Both the position numbers and the translations under genes were made by a program. 64,000 nucleotides of DNA, taken from contig VFIW01000011.1 in assembly GCA_006386115.1 (NCBI GenBank), forward strand, positions 434,001-498,000, written 5' to 3'. Within the stretch, counting starts at the first letter, position 1, and each line of letters opens with the position of its first letter. Shown one piece after another: positions 34,701-44,896 of this stretch. The DNA comes from Globisporangium splendens. Taxonomy: Eukaryota; Oomycota; Peronosporomycetes; Pythiales; Pythiaceae. Under the pieces are notes generated by a model. That model was not told where the DNA came from and made no database searches. It saw only the letters and a program-made list of their open reading frames with translations.

Positions 34701-35898
34701 GACGAAATTTTGTCAGGTGCTAGTGAATTTCGACACGTTTTTGGGTACCGAAGCGACCTCGAAGAAGTCGATCGACGAGCGAACCAAGATCCAGAAAGTA
34801 TCGTTGAGCAACAACGTCCTTCATCGAGAGATCGACGAGATACTCGACTTGCTTCGGATCGACGAGACCAAATCCGTCCATCAATGGCGACGTTATGCGA
34901 CGTTAAGCGCTGCACAATGCAACATGCTGCCACATGCCTCTGATCGCAAAACCGAAGAGAGAAGAGGAAGTCATGCGATCCAAATCGTTCGATTCGAAAT
35001 GGATGCGTCCTCGTCACCCGCGGGCAGTGGCTCAACTACTTCTTTAACTTTCAACGACTTGAGCGAATCGAGACAAAATCCAAACCCAGCCTGGTTCATA
35101 CCGCTCTACAATCTGGAGTTTAGCAACGAAGAGCGTATTGGCTGTGGTTCGTTTGGAGAAGTGTTTAAAGGCACATGGTTGGGCACTCCTGTTGTCGTCA
35201 AGTACATGGGGCTTGAAGAGGATGATGACGGACGCGACAACAAGCTTGAGATGTTCCTGCACGAAGTCCAGATCTGGTACCAGCTTCACCATCCGCATGT
35301 GATCAAGCTGTTTGGTGCGTGTGACCGTGGCAAGCGTTTCTTCGTGTGCGAATATGCTCCGAATGGAACGCTATTAGACTACCTGAGGCTTCACCCGAGC
35401 GACACCTGGGAAAAGTTGAGCGAAGTTGCGCTGGGCTTGCAGTATTTGCACGCGTCGGGCATCATCCATAACGATCTCAAGTGCGATAATTTTCTGGTCG
35501 GCGCGGATAGTCGCGTGAAAATCACAGATTTTGGTTTGAGTTGTATCCGCAACAAGGCAGAGGTGAAAATCGACGTCAAGAAGCAGGGTGCTAAACAATG
35601 GAGGTCCCCCGAGTACCTACGTGGCGAACGCGTGACACGGGCGTCCGATATCTATTCGTTTGGTATGTGTATACTGGAAGCGATCAAAGGCGAACCACCA
35701 TGGGGGTCTCTACCAGATGCAGCCGCTGCCTTTCAAGTCGTTCGCTTAGGTCGGCTTCCAGAACGTCCTTCAGGCATGGACGATACCCAGTGGAATCTCA
35801 TTGGAATGATGTGCGCTTTTGATCCGTCCCGGCGCGTCAATATTTCGGCTGTTGTGGAGGCAATCGACGCATTCTTGCGACTCACGCTACCAGCCTAG
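31756..35898 (+). CDS. Ankyrin-repeat protein with tandem pseudokinase and TKL-type kinase domains
   Basis: A single exon of 1380 residues. The start MGCVES at 31756 fits N-myristoylation at Gly2 with a palmitoylatable Cys3, suggesting membrane attachment. Residues ~25-410 are about eleven ankyrin repeats (RGETPLFIA, EGETPLFIATR and variants). A helical linker follows. The first kinase-like domain (from about residue 647, WFVPLEDLE) lacks key residues: no Gly-rich loop or VAIK Lys (SAVLIQPSQ), catalytic loop LGNLQCEN instead of HRDxxxxN, and AECGL instead of DFG. The second (from about 1113, WFIPLYNLE) is intact: GCGSFGEV, VVVKYMG, HNDLKCDN (Asp at residue 1240), DFGL (Asp 1258), SPEY, and SDIYSFGMCILE. 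Both belong to the tyrosine-kinase-like group. The order pseudokinase then kinase resembles JAKs and suggests control of the second domain by the first; that is inference. Confidence 0.92.
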   Translation: MGCVESRFQILQGTKCSNRAGRLQVACEKGRVKSVRSLLNEGACVNAVERYGQAPPISIATRHGCVDVLRLLLERGADVDTVCDRGETPLFIATRQRDVRCVRVLIEFGATVNILSYDGQTPVSIAIYSHEIEILTVLVASGMYNNMTDRRGETPLFIACACGNKAAVKLLLAGGALPDIANSEGETPLFIATRCRDVEMVQLLVAAHATVTLLNHDGESPFSIAIQSGDMHIVKALIANGSQDVAMTNLRGETPLFIACQLHQVGSVEMLLDGGFRPDIANSDGETSLHIAARCGDTEIVNVLLTSGARTDVLNREGNTPLFIACWHGHATVIDALLTRGACVNAVNQREQTALFVASARRKLAVMKILLSHGADPRVATNEGETPLSIAFHNGHRSVVRLLLFTARSGRDSLSSSRLDHAAEPSGSHVREQQSQQDRAAESVESHNEERQRSPSSLVLAALQTLRNTGPPLHECERMWDHVVERLQGIDICCERVVEGVVSALMEHYIMIIFRLVKLKHVNGVRSLMSRLASSREVANSFHDLHTEIDYLLKGMTPCLVAERHFEWKSRWQHDQENILETFWSIVREEHQLLATLENEQDRIEAVSLLRYELHKNRCTQATVELLQFSLHEVLRLYQLTVDLPVWFVPLEDLEILQQSDNHGHGRWLKSAVLIQPSQLAHDAFIKRVNKWHRFNHPHVIKIFGAYHLREPRLVVFENTCSVNLREYLLTTKGQSLIWQKLHEVALGLKYLHERGVVLGNLQCENIWIGTDGLAKIAECGLNSKPIEPRDRQARMVSTARSTAPECFGGRLPTVQSDIYSLGVCVLEIFLGDVSSSDESNYYGRRMSQCSTDNQPCIRLTPYQHNLILLGMCAFDPAQRVRLASVVENFKRFAADERNRRQEETSLIISGKHVESRIHRYYLETAVFAELGGTMDAFMAKLEKKTNGCKSLQKSIAQIYTRLRHIYTDIQEDGKPADHVAVTKFCQVLVNFDTFLGTEATSKKSIDERTKIQKVSLSNNVLHREIDEILDLLRIDETKSVHQWRRYATLSAAQCNMLPHASDRKTEERRGSHAIQIVRFEMDASSSPAGSGSTTSLTFNDLSESRQNPNPAWFIPLYNLEFSNEERIGCGSFGEVFKGTWLGTPVVVKYMGLEEDDDGRDNKLEMFLHEVQIWYQLHHPHVIKLFGACDRGKRFFVCEYAPNGTLLDYLRLHPSDTWEKLSEVALGLQYLHASGIIHNDLKCDNFLVGADSRVKITDFGLSCIRNKAEVKIDVKKQGAKQWRSPEYLRGERVTRASDIYSFGMCILEAIKGEPPWGSLPDAAAAFQVVRLGRLPERPSGMDDTQWNLIGMMCAFDPSRRVNISAVVEAIDAFLRLTLPA

Positions 35899-36074
35899 TG
35901 AATTGTCAGCATTTCCACATGGACCAACAGTGTCGAGATGGATGACTGGTGTGCTGTGCAAAATCCATATATCCACATTTGCCACCGGTGAATATGCGCA
36001 GTCTGAGGGATTCCAGACTACGACTTCATCCAAATCTGGTTTTAATCCAAGCATGTGTTTGTATATTTTCCTTG

Positions 36075-36590
36075 GACTTTTTCGCTTTTAGAGAATAGCA
36101 AGAGAAGAGGGAGTATGACAAAGCCAAGCATCTTGATCGTGCTGGAAGTCCAGGATCTCGCCTTTCCACTGGTGATTCCAGTCGGTTTCTTCCGTCTGCG
36201 AAGGGTACGACTCGTCCATGTCAACGAGCAACCAATTGCAACTCTCTGCATCCGTCTTCGGCGCGTAAATGATGTTATTGCGTCTTGGAGCAGTTGCTTC
36301 AGTTCGCTGATCGTTGTCTTATAGTGCTGGTAGCTCGCGTCCGAGTCATCCACCTTTGGCGTCTTCTCCAGCCATTGTTGTAATGCATCCCGTGTCTGCC
36401 TCAGTTCTTCCTGCAGCAAAGCCACGAGCTTTCCTTGGATGCGAATGCTTTCCTCCATCATTGCAGTGTGCCAAAAAGCAAACGATTGTGCTGGTTCTCG
36501 AAAACGAGTCCCACTATGCCATTGGTTCGCAGGATTTCTTGATGGTTCTTGACACTGGTTTGACCATGTCAGCGCACGTCCCAGACTCAA
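36075..36590 (-). pseudogene. Fragment of a protein kinase-like gene, related to the copy at 49.9-51.0 kb
   Basis: On the minus strand RNNIIYAPKTDAESCNW, VDMDESYPSQTEETDW and NHQWKGEILDFQHD can be read in one frame (about 36270-36110). This corresponds to the segment following the catalytic loop in the copy near 50.7 kb (RNIICVPKTD, VDTDESFPPQTKGIDW, NHQWKGEILDFQHD). Upstream, in a different frame, is a helical stretch (QGKLVALLQEELRQTRDALQ). The HGD catalytic loop is missing and the frame changes, so this is a broken copy. Both belong to a repeated kinase-fold family; full-length relatives are presumably elsewhere. Confidence 0.6.
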
Positions 36591-36868
36591 TCGACATCAC
36601 TGAGAAAAGTGCGAAGCTCTTGTCTTGAACGCCAACACAGGACCACGCCGCAAGTTTCCAAACTCTGGCGGTCGAAGAATTCATACTGCAAAGTTCATGA
36701 CAACAGTCTTCTACGCATGGTTGATGTTAGATTAGAACATTTTTAACCCAGTTTGACAGCATTAAATAGATAACAATGAGGGCGTACGAGTGCAGTCAGT
36801 AGTAGGCGCGTTTTGTCTCTCTGCGTCGAAGTGTGCCCCTAATTCTCTGCATATGTGACCCGTGGCCA

Positions 36869-39124
36869 TTAGAACTCAGTCCGGTTCTCGGCATTGAAGC
36901 TTCCACCGCGGATGTCGGAGGTCACCGTCTCGCTCAGTGGACGCGTTTTCTCAAGGTTCAGATTCTCAATGTGACCGGACGTGATTCCCTGCGACACCAT
37001 TCGAATGCTGCAGTAGAGCACACTCGCCCATTCGATGCGCTCTTCTTCGGTACTCGTTTGCAGCACGAGCTTGTCAGACGGCGACCGCGCGACGACGATA
37101 CAAAGCGGACGGGCTGGGAATTGCACGAGGTTCAGGTAGCACCCATACAACGAGAACGACTTGCGATGCTTCAGCGTCGTGGTCTTGCCACTTGTGACTT
37201 GCTTGTAATAGTGGACTTCACCATTCGTGACGATCAGAACGCGCTTCTTCCAGTTCTCGAAACCAGAGCGCGATTTCTTCACGAGCATACCTTTTTTGTA
37301 AGGTGGGAGCACAAACTCCAGCTTGAGCGGGAACGTCGACGCCCGCAAGAGCGCGCGGGACTCGGTGCACGTCTCGCGCAGGATACTTCGACCATCGATC
37401 GCGATCAGTTGACTTCCAACGGGGATCCCATCTTTCGGCGTCTTGGTCACGATCAGTGCCTCGGTGCGGCGCTCGAGTTCCACTTCGATTTCCTCAGGTC
37501 GGTTAAACAGCACGTCGACATTTGCCAACGGGATCTCTTCCGCGCGCTTCACGACCAACGCCAACCCGGACACCGTCTCCTTCGCGCCGACTTTCTTGCC
37601 CAACGCCGTCTGAGCCTCCTGGATCGCTTCGATCCAGCGATGCATCGACGTCTCCGTATGCGCGTTCAAGTGCATTTCAAACTTGCCGTCTTTCGACGTG
37701 AGCACAAAGTAGTACTTGCGGCCATCGGAGCACTGCGCCATGCCGGGACTCACGATCGTACCTTTCAGCTTCACCGATCCTTTCAGTTCCTCTTGGTTTT
37801 CCGTGTAATACCGCAGTTCCCCCTTTTCGATACGGAAAAAGCGGTTCTTCCAGTTTTTATTCACATGCCCTCGCTTCAAAAGACATCCCTCCATGTGAAT
37901 ATACGACGTCGGGTCATCGTAGCGTTTCCATTCGTGCGGACATTCCGAGTCTCGCACAAAGAACTTGACCGTCTTCTTCAGTGGATCCCATGGCTCCGAC
38001 GGCGTCGCGCCGGCGCTATGCAGTTTCGCGATCCACTTGGTCATCATCCGCTGCGACGGCGCCGAGATCATCGTGTTGCGCTGCGGCGACGCGATCATAA
38101 ACACAAACTTCTTCTCGGTCAGATTCGACTGCACGGAAATGTCGGCGCGCGACCCGTAGCCCACGTTAATCGACCCTTTCAGCTTCTTCATGTGCTCATC
38201 GACGTAGTAGGACAGCACGCCGTCGTCGCGCAGCACGAAGAACCGCCAGTTCCACGTCTTGAATTGCTGGCCGCACTTCTCGAGCCAGCCCTGCATGACG
38301 ACGCCCATTTCGTTGTCCTGCGCGCGCACACTCATGTCCGGGTTGTGCTTTTCATTCGTCGCAGGGTCTGCGCCGCTCTCTGGGTTAACGACACTCAAGC
38401 GCGCCGAGTCCGATGAGGACTGACCCAATACATTGTGCCATGAGAATCGAAAACTGTTCATCAAGCTGTTGCGGCGTGGCAGCGCCGGTGTCGACGACGA
38501 CGCCTGGTCGCTCGTGCTTCGCTTTCTATCGGCACTGTCGTGATCCATCGTAGCTGAAGCAGCTACAGTGTCTCCCTGCTCCTGGTTGCTCGCATCGCTG
38601 TTGAAACTCGAGTCGAGGTCGTCGATGGTCACATCGTACGCGTCCTCCTGCCCGAGCACGAGCTGCGCGTGCTGGCGCGGGGACATCTGGATGGCCGTCG
38701 CAAACGCCGTACCGCGACCATTGCTATCGTCGTCCGGTTGGTTTTCTTGCTGCATGAGCGCGTCGCGTAGCTCCTCGTCGTTGCGCATGTCGAGCTCGCG
38801 CGGGCGGATCGCAAAGTGGTGCTCGCTGTCCGCGTCGCTGCTGCGGTGGGAGAGGCCACTGTTTGGATCACTCTGCGCACTCCTCCGTGCCGGAAGCGGA
38901 GGCGTCTGCACAAACGTGCGCGGCGACAGCGACTTGTGGTGTCGCGGCTCCAAAAGCGTATTGCTTCCATTAGGAACAGCCGGCGCTGCTCTGCTGCTGC
39001 TGCTGTCGCTGCTGCTGCTTTTAATGCGGCGGCGGTGAGCACCGTCGTCCGCGTCCATGGCCGTCGCTGACGGGGATTTCCCCCGATGCGAGAAGTCCAG
39101 ACTCAGCCACTTCTTCAGACCCAT
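36869..39124 (-). CDS. Protein with three PH domains and a PDZ-like segment
   Basis: A single exon of 751 residues, start ATG 39124. The first ~270 residues are low-complexity, Ser/Asp/Arg-rich and probably disordered. Three pleckstrin-homology domains follow: about 275-375 (MQGWLEKCGQQFKTWNWRFF ... WIAKLH), about 410-515 (MEGCLLKRGHVNKNWKNRFF ... RWIEAIQEA) and about 612-712 (KKGMLVKKSRSGFENWKKRV ... EWASVLYCS). Between the second and third is a PDZ-like or other beta-rich module (residues ~520-610: ALIVTKTPKDGIPVGSQLIA). PH domains of this kind bind phosphoinositides or proteins, so a membrane-signalling adaptor is likely. No catalytic domain is seen. Confidence 0.88.
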   Translation of the reverse strand: MGLKKWLSLDFSHRGKSPSATAMDADDGAHRRRIKSSSSDSSSSRAAPAVPNGSNTLLEPRHHKSLSPRTFVQTPPLPARRSAQSDPNSGLSHRSSDADSEHHFAIRPRELDMRNDEELRDALMQQENQPDDDSNGRGTAFATAIQMSPRQHAQLVLGQEDAYDVTIDDLDSSFNSDASNQEQGDTVAASATMDHDSADRKRSTSDQASSSTPALPRRNSLMNSFRFSWHNVLGQSSSDSARLSVVNPESGADPATNEKHNPDMSVRAQDNEMGVVMQGWLEKCGQQFKTWNWRFFVLRDDGVLSYYVDEHMKKLKGSINVGYGSRADISVQSNLTEKKFVFMIASPQRNTMISAPSQRMMTKWIAKLHSAGATPSEPWDPLKKTVKFFVRDSECPHEWKRYDDPTSYIHMEGCLLKRGHVNKNWKNRFFRIEKGELRYYTENQEELKGSVKLKGTIVSPGMAQCSDGRKYYFVLTSKDGKFEMHLNAHTETSMHRWIEAIQEAQTALGKKVGAKETVSGLALVVKRAEEIPLANVDVLFNRPEEIEVELERRTEALIVTKTPKDGIPVGSQLIAIDGRSILRETCTESRALLRASTFPLKLEFVLPPYKKGMLVKKSRSGFENWKKRVLIVTNGEVHYYKQVTSGKTTTLKHRKSFSLYGCYLNLVQFPARPLCIVVARSPSDKLVLQTSTEEERIEWASVLYCSIRMVSQGITSGHIENLNLEKTRPLSETVTSDIRGGSFNAENRTEF

Positions 39125-40640
39125 TATGCGGATTCGGTTGTGTGGAGACAGGAAGGCGAGTGCTAATGCATCGCTGTGATGCCTGACAGCATGCCACCAT
39201 GACGAGCGCAGTCTTCCATAAATTTCTTTCGTTGCAATTCGGAAACCAACCTGAAAAGTGCGCGATTATACTTGAGATTTGTATGAGTTGCTTGTGTGGT
39301 GTCAAGAGAATGGCATGCGTACCAGGCGCGTCATCCAGCATCTTCAACGATCCTGTCGTCGAGCGAAAATTTTCGCACACGGCTTTCCGACGAATTAGGA
39401 GTCAGTTTGTCTCCTGGCTTTTACGATGAGTATTATATGCGACAGGTAGAAAGACGTTCAAATCTGTTGTTGTGAAGTTGTTCTGAGCCACGAACATTTG
39501 TGATTGCAGGTATCAAGCGCCGATTTAAGGGTTCATGCGCTGCCACCTGGTCAAGAGCTGATCTCAATTGCGGGCTAGGGGTTCTTCACTGTGTATCCTT
39601 AATAGGCGAGTTTGTATGCCAGCGCTTGAGTGCTATTGGGTGCGTTGAAATTTCAGAAAAACACAGAAACCAAACAAAAATATCCAGCTGGTGGTTATTT
39701 GGACCTCCAACCTCCTCAAGTTTATACTATCCAGTCTGCCATCTGGTGCTTATCGCTCGCCACCACAAATTACGCAACCGTCAAGTAAGATCCGTTGAAA
39801 CAGCGCATTAAGCAAATTTGTGCCCCTTCAAGATCACTGTTTTGTGGTAACCACAGAGAAAGTTAGTCGGTTGGTGCACATATGCTGCATCTGTAACCGC
39901 GCATGCGCGTGTAATGATCGCGCGTGTGAACTCATGCGTGTGACAGGCTGTTGCTCAGCGAAGGCTCGGTTTAACGGAGACAATGGTGCAAACTCACCAT
40001 TGCAGGCGCTCTGCAGCGATCTCGAATTCGAACAATGGCGATCGATAAGGAGCTGCAATGCCAGTGAGCGAGATTGGCCAATTTGGTACACGTTGTTTGT
40101 TTGTATTTGCGCCTGCGACACTCTCGTGTGCTGTTTTTCATTTTTCTCCGTGCGTATATGCGAATGCGCTCCGTCGATCGGGCTCCACAGGATCCAGACG
40201 AATGACGACGATGCAACGCTCGCTGCCATGTGGTGCCGATGCCTTCGCTGCTGACTGTAGGCCGCAGAAATCATTGCCGGGCACAATCTCATTCACCTCA
40301 TCAACAAGTCTTGGTTTATGAGGCGAGTGAGATTGTGGCCGTCATCGTCGAAAGCCAGGAATCTGCATGTAGTCTGCGGACTATTTTTCCAGTTGATGGG
40401 GATTCCAGCGTCGCTCACTGGTGTCAAACGCCTCAACTTTGAGTGTAAATGCACGAACACTTTGGCCCATCAATTGCTGAAGTCGCTTGAAGTGGTGGTT
40501 GAGATTCTCAACCACACCTTCGATCGCATCTAGACATCGCTTGTACTTGATATCCGCCAATCGGCGGCACTGATGTCTTAATATTACCCAATAAAAACAC
40601 AGTATCCCTATCAGCATGAAATGTCAAAAAATAACAACAA
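39125..40640. other. Intergenic, no supported gene; contains an inverted repeat
   Basis: About 1.5 kb between the divergent PH-domain and coiled-coil genes. Open frames exist on both strands around 39820-40300 and 40381-40617 but none has recognisable domains, consistent exon phase or convincing composition. A short-loop inverted repeat is listed separately. Confidence 0.45.
40282..40337. repeat. Inverted repeat with 20-nt arms and 16-nt loop
   Basis: Left arm 40282-40301 and right arm 40318-40337 are complementary at 18 of 20 positions, separated by 16 nt. It could be a regulatory hairpin, a remnant of a small inverted-repeat element, or chance. Confidence 0.7.
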
Positions 40641-41458
40641 ATGGCGGCGAACAGCAACAATCCATGGGCACTCGCCGACGACAGAGCGACGCCGTATCGG
40701 GTCAACGTGGGCGGACTGCACGCGTTCGTGCAGCGCAATGAGCTGGTAGGTGGTGTGCATGCACACAATGACGCTCTTGCGCTCGACTCGTTCCCTAATC
40801 ATGTTGCTCTTCTCGCACGATGCAGGTGGCAGGAGATGCGATCTGCACCGACGAGTACTCGTCCATGGAATTGCTGCAGCATCTCGATCTGCTGCTCACC
40901 AGCAGAAGCAACGTACTCAATGTAAGTTCTATATACAAGTGCACTCCGTGTTTCTGTGCTAATCCGCGACTATGTTGCTGTTCATGTGGGTCGTAATAGT
41001 TGACAAGCGAGCTGGAGCAACTAGAACGCGCCATTTCAACCGCTGGATACATTCTCCCACATCAACTAAAGCTGCGCTTAGATAGCGTCAAGATGCTACG
41101 CGACCAGTTGAGCAACGTGCTGACCATGCGTCCTGTGATCCTGCGCACCTTGCGGAAAAGCGTCGCGGTCGACGGCGCGATTGACGTCGAAATGGAGCAT
41201 CAAGGCATTTTTATCGATCTCTTTCTCAAGATCGGAGACGAGCTGCCGCGGTACACGCACGTGCTGTCGACGCTCGCGAGCATGGACCGGATCATGTCGG
41301 ATCTGTCGCGGAGGCAAAGCGAGTTCGAGAGCGTTGTCACCACGCTCACAGCGGTCATCGCAGACTACCAGACCGTGTACGACGAGATCGAACGAGTGCG
41401 AAGTGTGTATTCTCAGTTACAGAATGATGTGTCAGCGATACCTACCCAGCAGAGTTAA
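40641..41458 (+). CDS. Small coiled-coil protein, function unknown
   Basis: Three exons, 40641-40745, 40826-40921 and 41000-41458, all phase 0, 219 residues. Start MAANSNNPWALADD. The remainder is almost wholly alpha-helical with heptad character (SMELLQHLDLLLTSRSNVLN, LEQLERAISTAGYIL, SVKMLRDQLSNVL, YQTVYDEIERVRSVYSQLQ). The length and layout resemble small structural subunits of cytoskeletal or trafficking complexes, but I do not recognise the family. It is convergent with the GT90 gene whose stop is 83 bp away. Confidence 0.8.
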
Positions 41459-41540
41459 AGAGTTGGAGAAGCCTACAAAGCAAGGTTTATATCTATTGAG
41501 CTGCTGGGATATGCATCTGCTAGTTTGTCGCGACACGTGA

Positions 41541-44249
41541 TTATCGACGAAAGCTGCATGTGCACGCTGTTTTCGGACGACGGCATCGACGACACGAAGG
41601 GACAACAGTGGCGCGTTGGCGGTTTGGGCTCGATTCGCGGTTCCGGTCGTTGCTGCCGCCATAGCCTCGGTCTCTGTAGTCTTGACGTGAGTATCGGTCA
41701 CCTCCACCGTTGCCAGAGCCACCGTAGCGATTGTTGTTGTTGTTGTTGTGGTAGCCGCCGCCACCTCGTCGATCATCGTTTCTGCCTCCGTAGTTGCGAT
41801 CGCCGTAGCTGTCCGAGCGATGACGAGGGTATCCTCGATCGCGGTCGCCACGGGATCGATGACTATCGTCGCTTCGCCCACGCGATTCATCTGCCGCTTT
41901 CAGCTCTTGGCAGCGCTTGCAGAGCCGCGCATTCGGTCCATTCGTGCACATTGCACGAGGACGCGAGAAGTTTGGCTTCTTTGGCGCATCAACATCCAGT
42001 GGGCGATGGTACCATGTTGGCGCAGGCTGGAAGCGTTGCGCGACCTGGTTGCAGATCAGCTCCATGTAGTCGTGGATCGCTTCTTTCGAGATAAACTGCT
42101 CGTACAGCTCGTTCGCACGCGCTGCGATCTGTCGGCACTTGTCATCGTTGTCACGGCACCACTGGATCTTTTCGGCTAAGTCAGAGAGATCCTCTTTCAC
42201 AGGCACGTGATCCTCGAAGGGCTTGAGAATCGGGTAGTACCACATCTTGTCCGCCACACAACGAGACTCCACCTTGAGAATCACAGATCCCAGGCGCATC
42301 AGGAAGGCATAACGGTTCGCAGCGCAATGACCCTCAACGTACAGCAGGTATTTGAACACAGACTGCTCGTAGATCGGAATGAAATGCTGCCGTCCACCTT
42401 CGAAGTTTAACCCTTCCGTTCGAAGGAACGTCATCGGCTTGCCTGCGATTTTCTTGTCGCGCAAGTTCCACGTGGTCACTTCGGCATTCAATAGCGGCAC
42501 ACCGTCGCCCGCTTCTTCGCCATTCAATTTCGGGTCGTGCTTCCACGTGTTAGAAAGGTGGGCCAACTGGAGACGCTGGTTCGTATCGATGGTGGTGCCA
42601 CCGCCAGTCGCACTTCCACGGAAGAACGCAGTGTTCACTTTCTCTTCCCACGGTTTATAGAATTTGCGGAAATTGCTCGCGGTGAACAAATCGCGCGGTT
42701 CCTCCACGCCGTGACGCTTTTTCTGGCCAGGCTTCACTTCGCAGAAGCACTCCCAGTCATTCTGGCAGTTCATTTTGTCGCGGCACGGACACGCATCGCA
42801 ATGCGTGTGCTTGAACGTTTGCGGAAACACCAACCCGGTCGCGGCTTCCCAATCTTCTGAGCACGGGAATGGAATGTCGGCAAACCTGGCAATATGGGGG
42901 GGGAAAACGCAAGAAAGAGAAAGGTAAATAATGGGTGTCATGTGATCGACGACACCAGCAATCAATGCATCCAAGAACGTACCGCTTCGAGATATAAAAG
43001 CTCATAATCGGAGCATACGTCGCGTATTTGTGGTTTGTCAGCGGGATATCGTCGTCTGGATTGCGATCATCCTTGTCAAACAGAAAGCCATACGGCTCGC
43101 TCAAGTTTTCCTGAAAGAAATGCACAACACATGCAGCATCCGTTTAGCGATACCAACGCCACAGCAACCATCTTCACGATACATACGCAGCAACAAACTC
43201 ATACCTTGAGATGAGGATAATCGCGTTTGTTGATGAAAAACTCGCAATCGGCAATGTTTCGGTGCTTGCAAGCGTCTTCGAGCCTGCACAGCACCAACAA
43301 AACCAGTCATTAATTCGTGCCAAAGCCAACAGGCCAGCTCTGAAGTTGAATGATGCAACTCATGACGTACATGTCACGAAGCTGCGTCAGGAACTGGTCG
43401 CCCCAGTACTGCGTCTCCTCTTGTTTATTGCGGTACCGACAGTGCTCATTGCAGATGATGTTGCCGTTTGCCCACCATTTCCGTGGATCGGGGATGATGT
43501 TTTCGCGGCGGTAGTAGTTCTGTTTCTCTCGGTAGTACTGGTGCATCGAGCCATCGGAGCTATCGAACTTGATATTGTCGCCCCAGTTGTTCTCGTAATC
43601 CTTGTTCGCAAACGGAACGAAGAGCACGACGCGGCGGCGACGAATCATCACGAAGATTCCGCAGCGCATGTGGAAAAAGAGGTACTTGAGCGTATTAATC
43701 GTCGACTCGCGATTAGTCTGCGCACATCATCACAGCAGGGAGAATAATCAGACTCATCCATCCACCTCACTTTTTTTTGTGTTTTGCGCAAGTGCAGCTT
43801 ACCTGGCGATGGAACGGGAGGTTTACGCGGTATTCCACACCCTCCGTCACGCGTATTCCCTCTCCATGCATGAAGCGATTGTCCGCGCTGATCTCTGCTG
43901 GCGGCTCAGCCGGGTAGCGCTGATCGTATTCCTCGATCTTTGGGATCAAAATGTCCCGAATCTAGCACAGGAATCCAATTCGCGCGTAAACGGATTGAAG
44001 CGGAAAGAGAGAGCAATCACCCTCACAACATACCTGCTTCCAATCGACGAGCATGGAGAAGACGTGCTGCAGCATGGGGTAGTCCGGGTTCGAGCCACGC
44101 CAGCAGTGCTTGCGGATGAACGCCTCGCACTCGGACTTGGTGGCGAACTTGGGCACGCCGCCTACGCCGTCCGTGAGCACCACGCGGCGCCACTCGGGCG
44201 TCTCCTCGTCCTCGAACGCGAAGATGCCGCGCAGCATCGGCCGATCCAT
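41541..44249 (-). CDS. GT90 (CAP10-like) glycosyltransferase with RG/N-rich C-terminal tail
   Basis: Six exons on the minus strand: 44249-44034, 43961-43803, 43717-43371, 43283-43205, 43110-42983, 42885-41541. Phases agree and the product is 757 residues. GT90 features are RRRRVVLFVPFANKDYENNW, YAPIMSFYISKRFADIPFPC, WEEKVNTAFFRGSATGGG, YLLYVEGHCAANRYAFLMRL and LKPFEDHVPVKEDLSDLAEK. Family members transfer sugars (xylose, glucose) onto proteins or glycans, normally inside the secretory pathway. This one begins MDRPMLRGIFAFEDEE with no signal peptide or membrane anchor. After the catalytic part it has CxxC pairs (CTNGPNARLCKRC), a long RG/Gly/Asn/Tyr-rich tail (RDRGYPRHRSDSYGDR, YHNNNNNNRYGG) and a terminal CRRCRRPKTACTC knuckle. 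The tail resembles RNA-binding or condensate-forming regions. A cytosolic or nuclear sugar transferase is inferred. Confidence 0.85.
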
Positions 44250-44896
44250 CTTGGCGCTTTTTGTGTGGAGCTTTCCGCGCTTGAGCCCTTTTTGTGGAGT
44301 GTTTGGCTTGCTGGTGTGGGAAAGATGGGGGAGGACGAGTGGAAATATGCAGAATGAGAGTTTCTGGAGTGGGCCACATCAATCTAGTGGGTCTGTGACA
44401 TGACTGCGCAGTTGTTCCCCAAAAATGTCAAACGGGGCAGTGATGGCTTCCCACCGTTTGGTGGCAGCAGCGTGAACCCTGGCGAACGCCCCGTTGCTGC
44501 AACTGACTTGACCCGCAACGAGCCTTCCCTGTGCATCGCGCGCTCTCGATAGACATTGAATTATAAAGTCTATAGAATACCACACGCTTCAACTTGGCGA
44601 CAGATCCAAGACACAAAAGCACAACTAGCAAAATTTGAATAGAATGCATTTATACAGGATAGCAGACTCGGACCGACTCCTTATATGGCTGGGTTTTATC
44701 GCCTAAAATATAGACAGCAGTCGAAAATCCACACGATCAGCGCTGCACCAGCGTGCGTTCCAGCATCTCTTTTTTTTTCGCTCGTCGTTTCATTCGTTAC
44801 TTGCAGACTCGCGGCCTCGCCACCACGTCATCCACCAAGCCATCTTCTTCTTCTTCTCTCTCCCTATCAGCCGCATTCGCTGTTCATTAGGCTCCG
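44250..44896. other. Divergent intergenic region
   Basis: Between the minus-strand GT90 gene and the plus-strand phospholipase D gene, so it should hold both promoters. GCATTCGCTGTTCATT at about 44873-44888, just before the PLD start, looks like an oomycete initiator (TCAYTYY type) in a pyrimidine-rich stretch; weak evidence. No gene seen. Confidence 0.45.

Noticed and set aside
36833..38416. Long plus-strand open frame (527 codons) opposite the PH-domain gene
   Set aside because: It is Arg/His/Leu-rich with no domain, and lies fully antisense to a gene with three clear PH domains; it reflects the codon bias of the opposite strand.
39820..40254. 144-codon plus-strand frame rich in Cys
   Set aside because: No spacing of cysteines typical of zinc fingers or secreted knots, no signal peptide, and an equally long frame on the other strand.
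41525..42094. Plus-strand Cys/His-rich frame opposite the GT90 tail
   Set aside because: The apparent repeats are the complement of the RG/Asn-rich tail.
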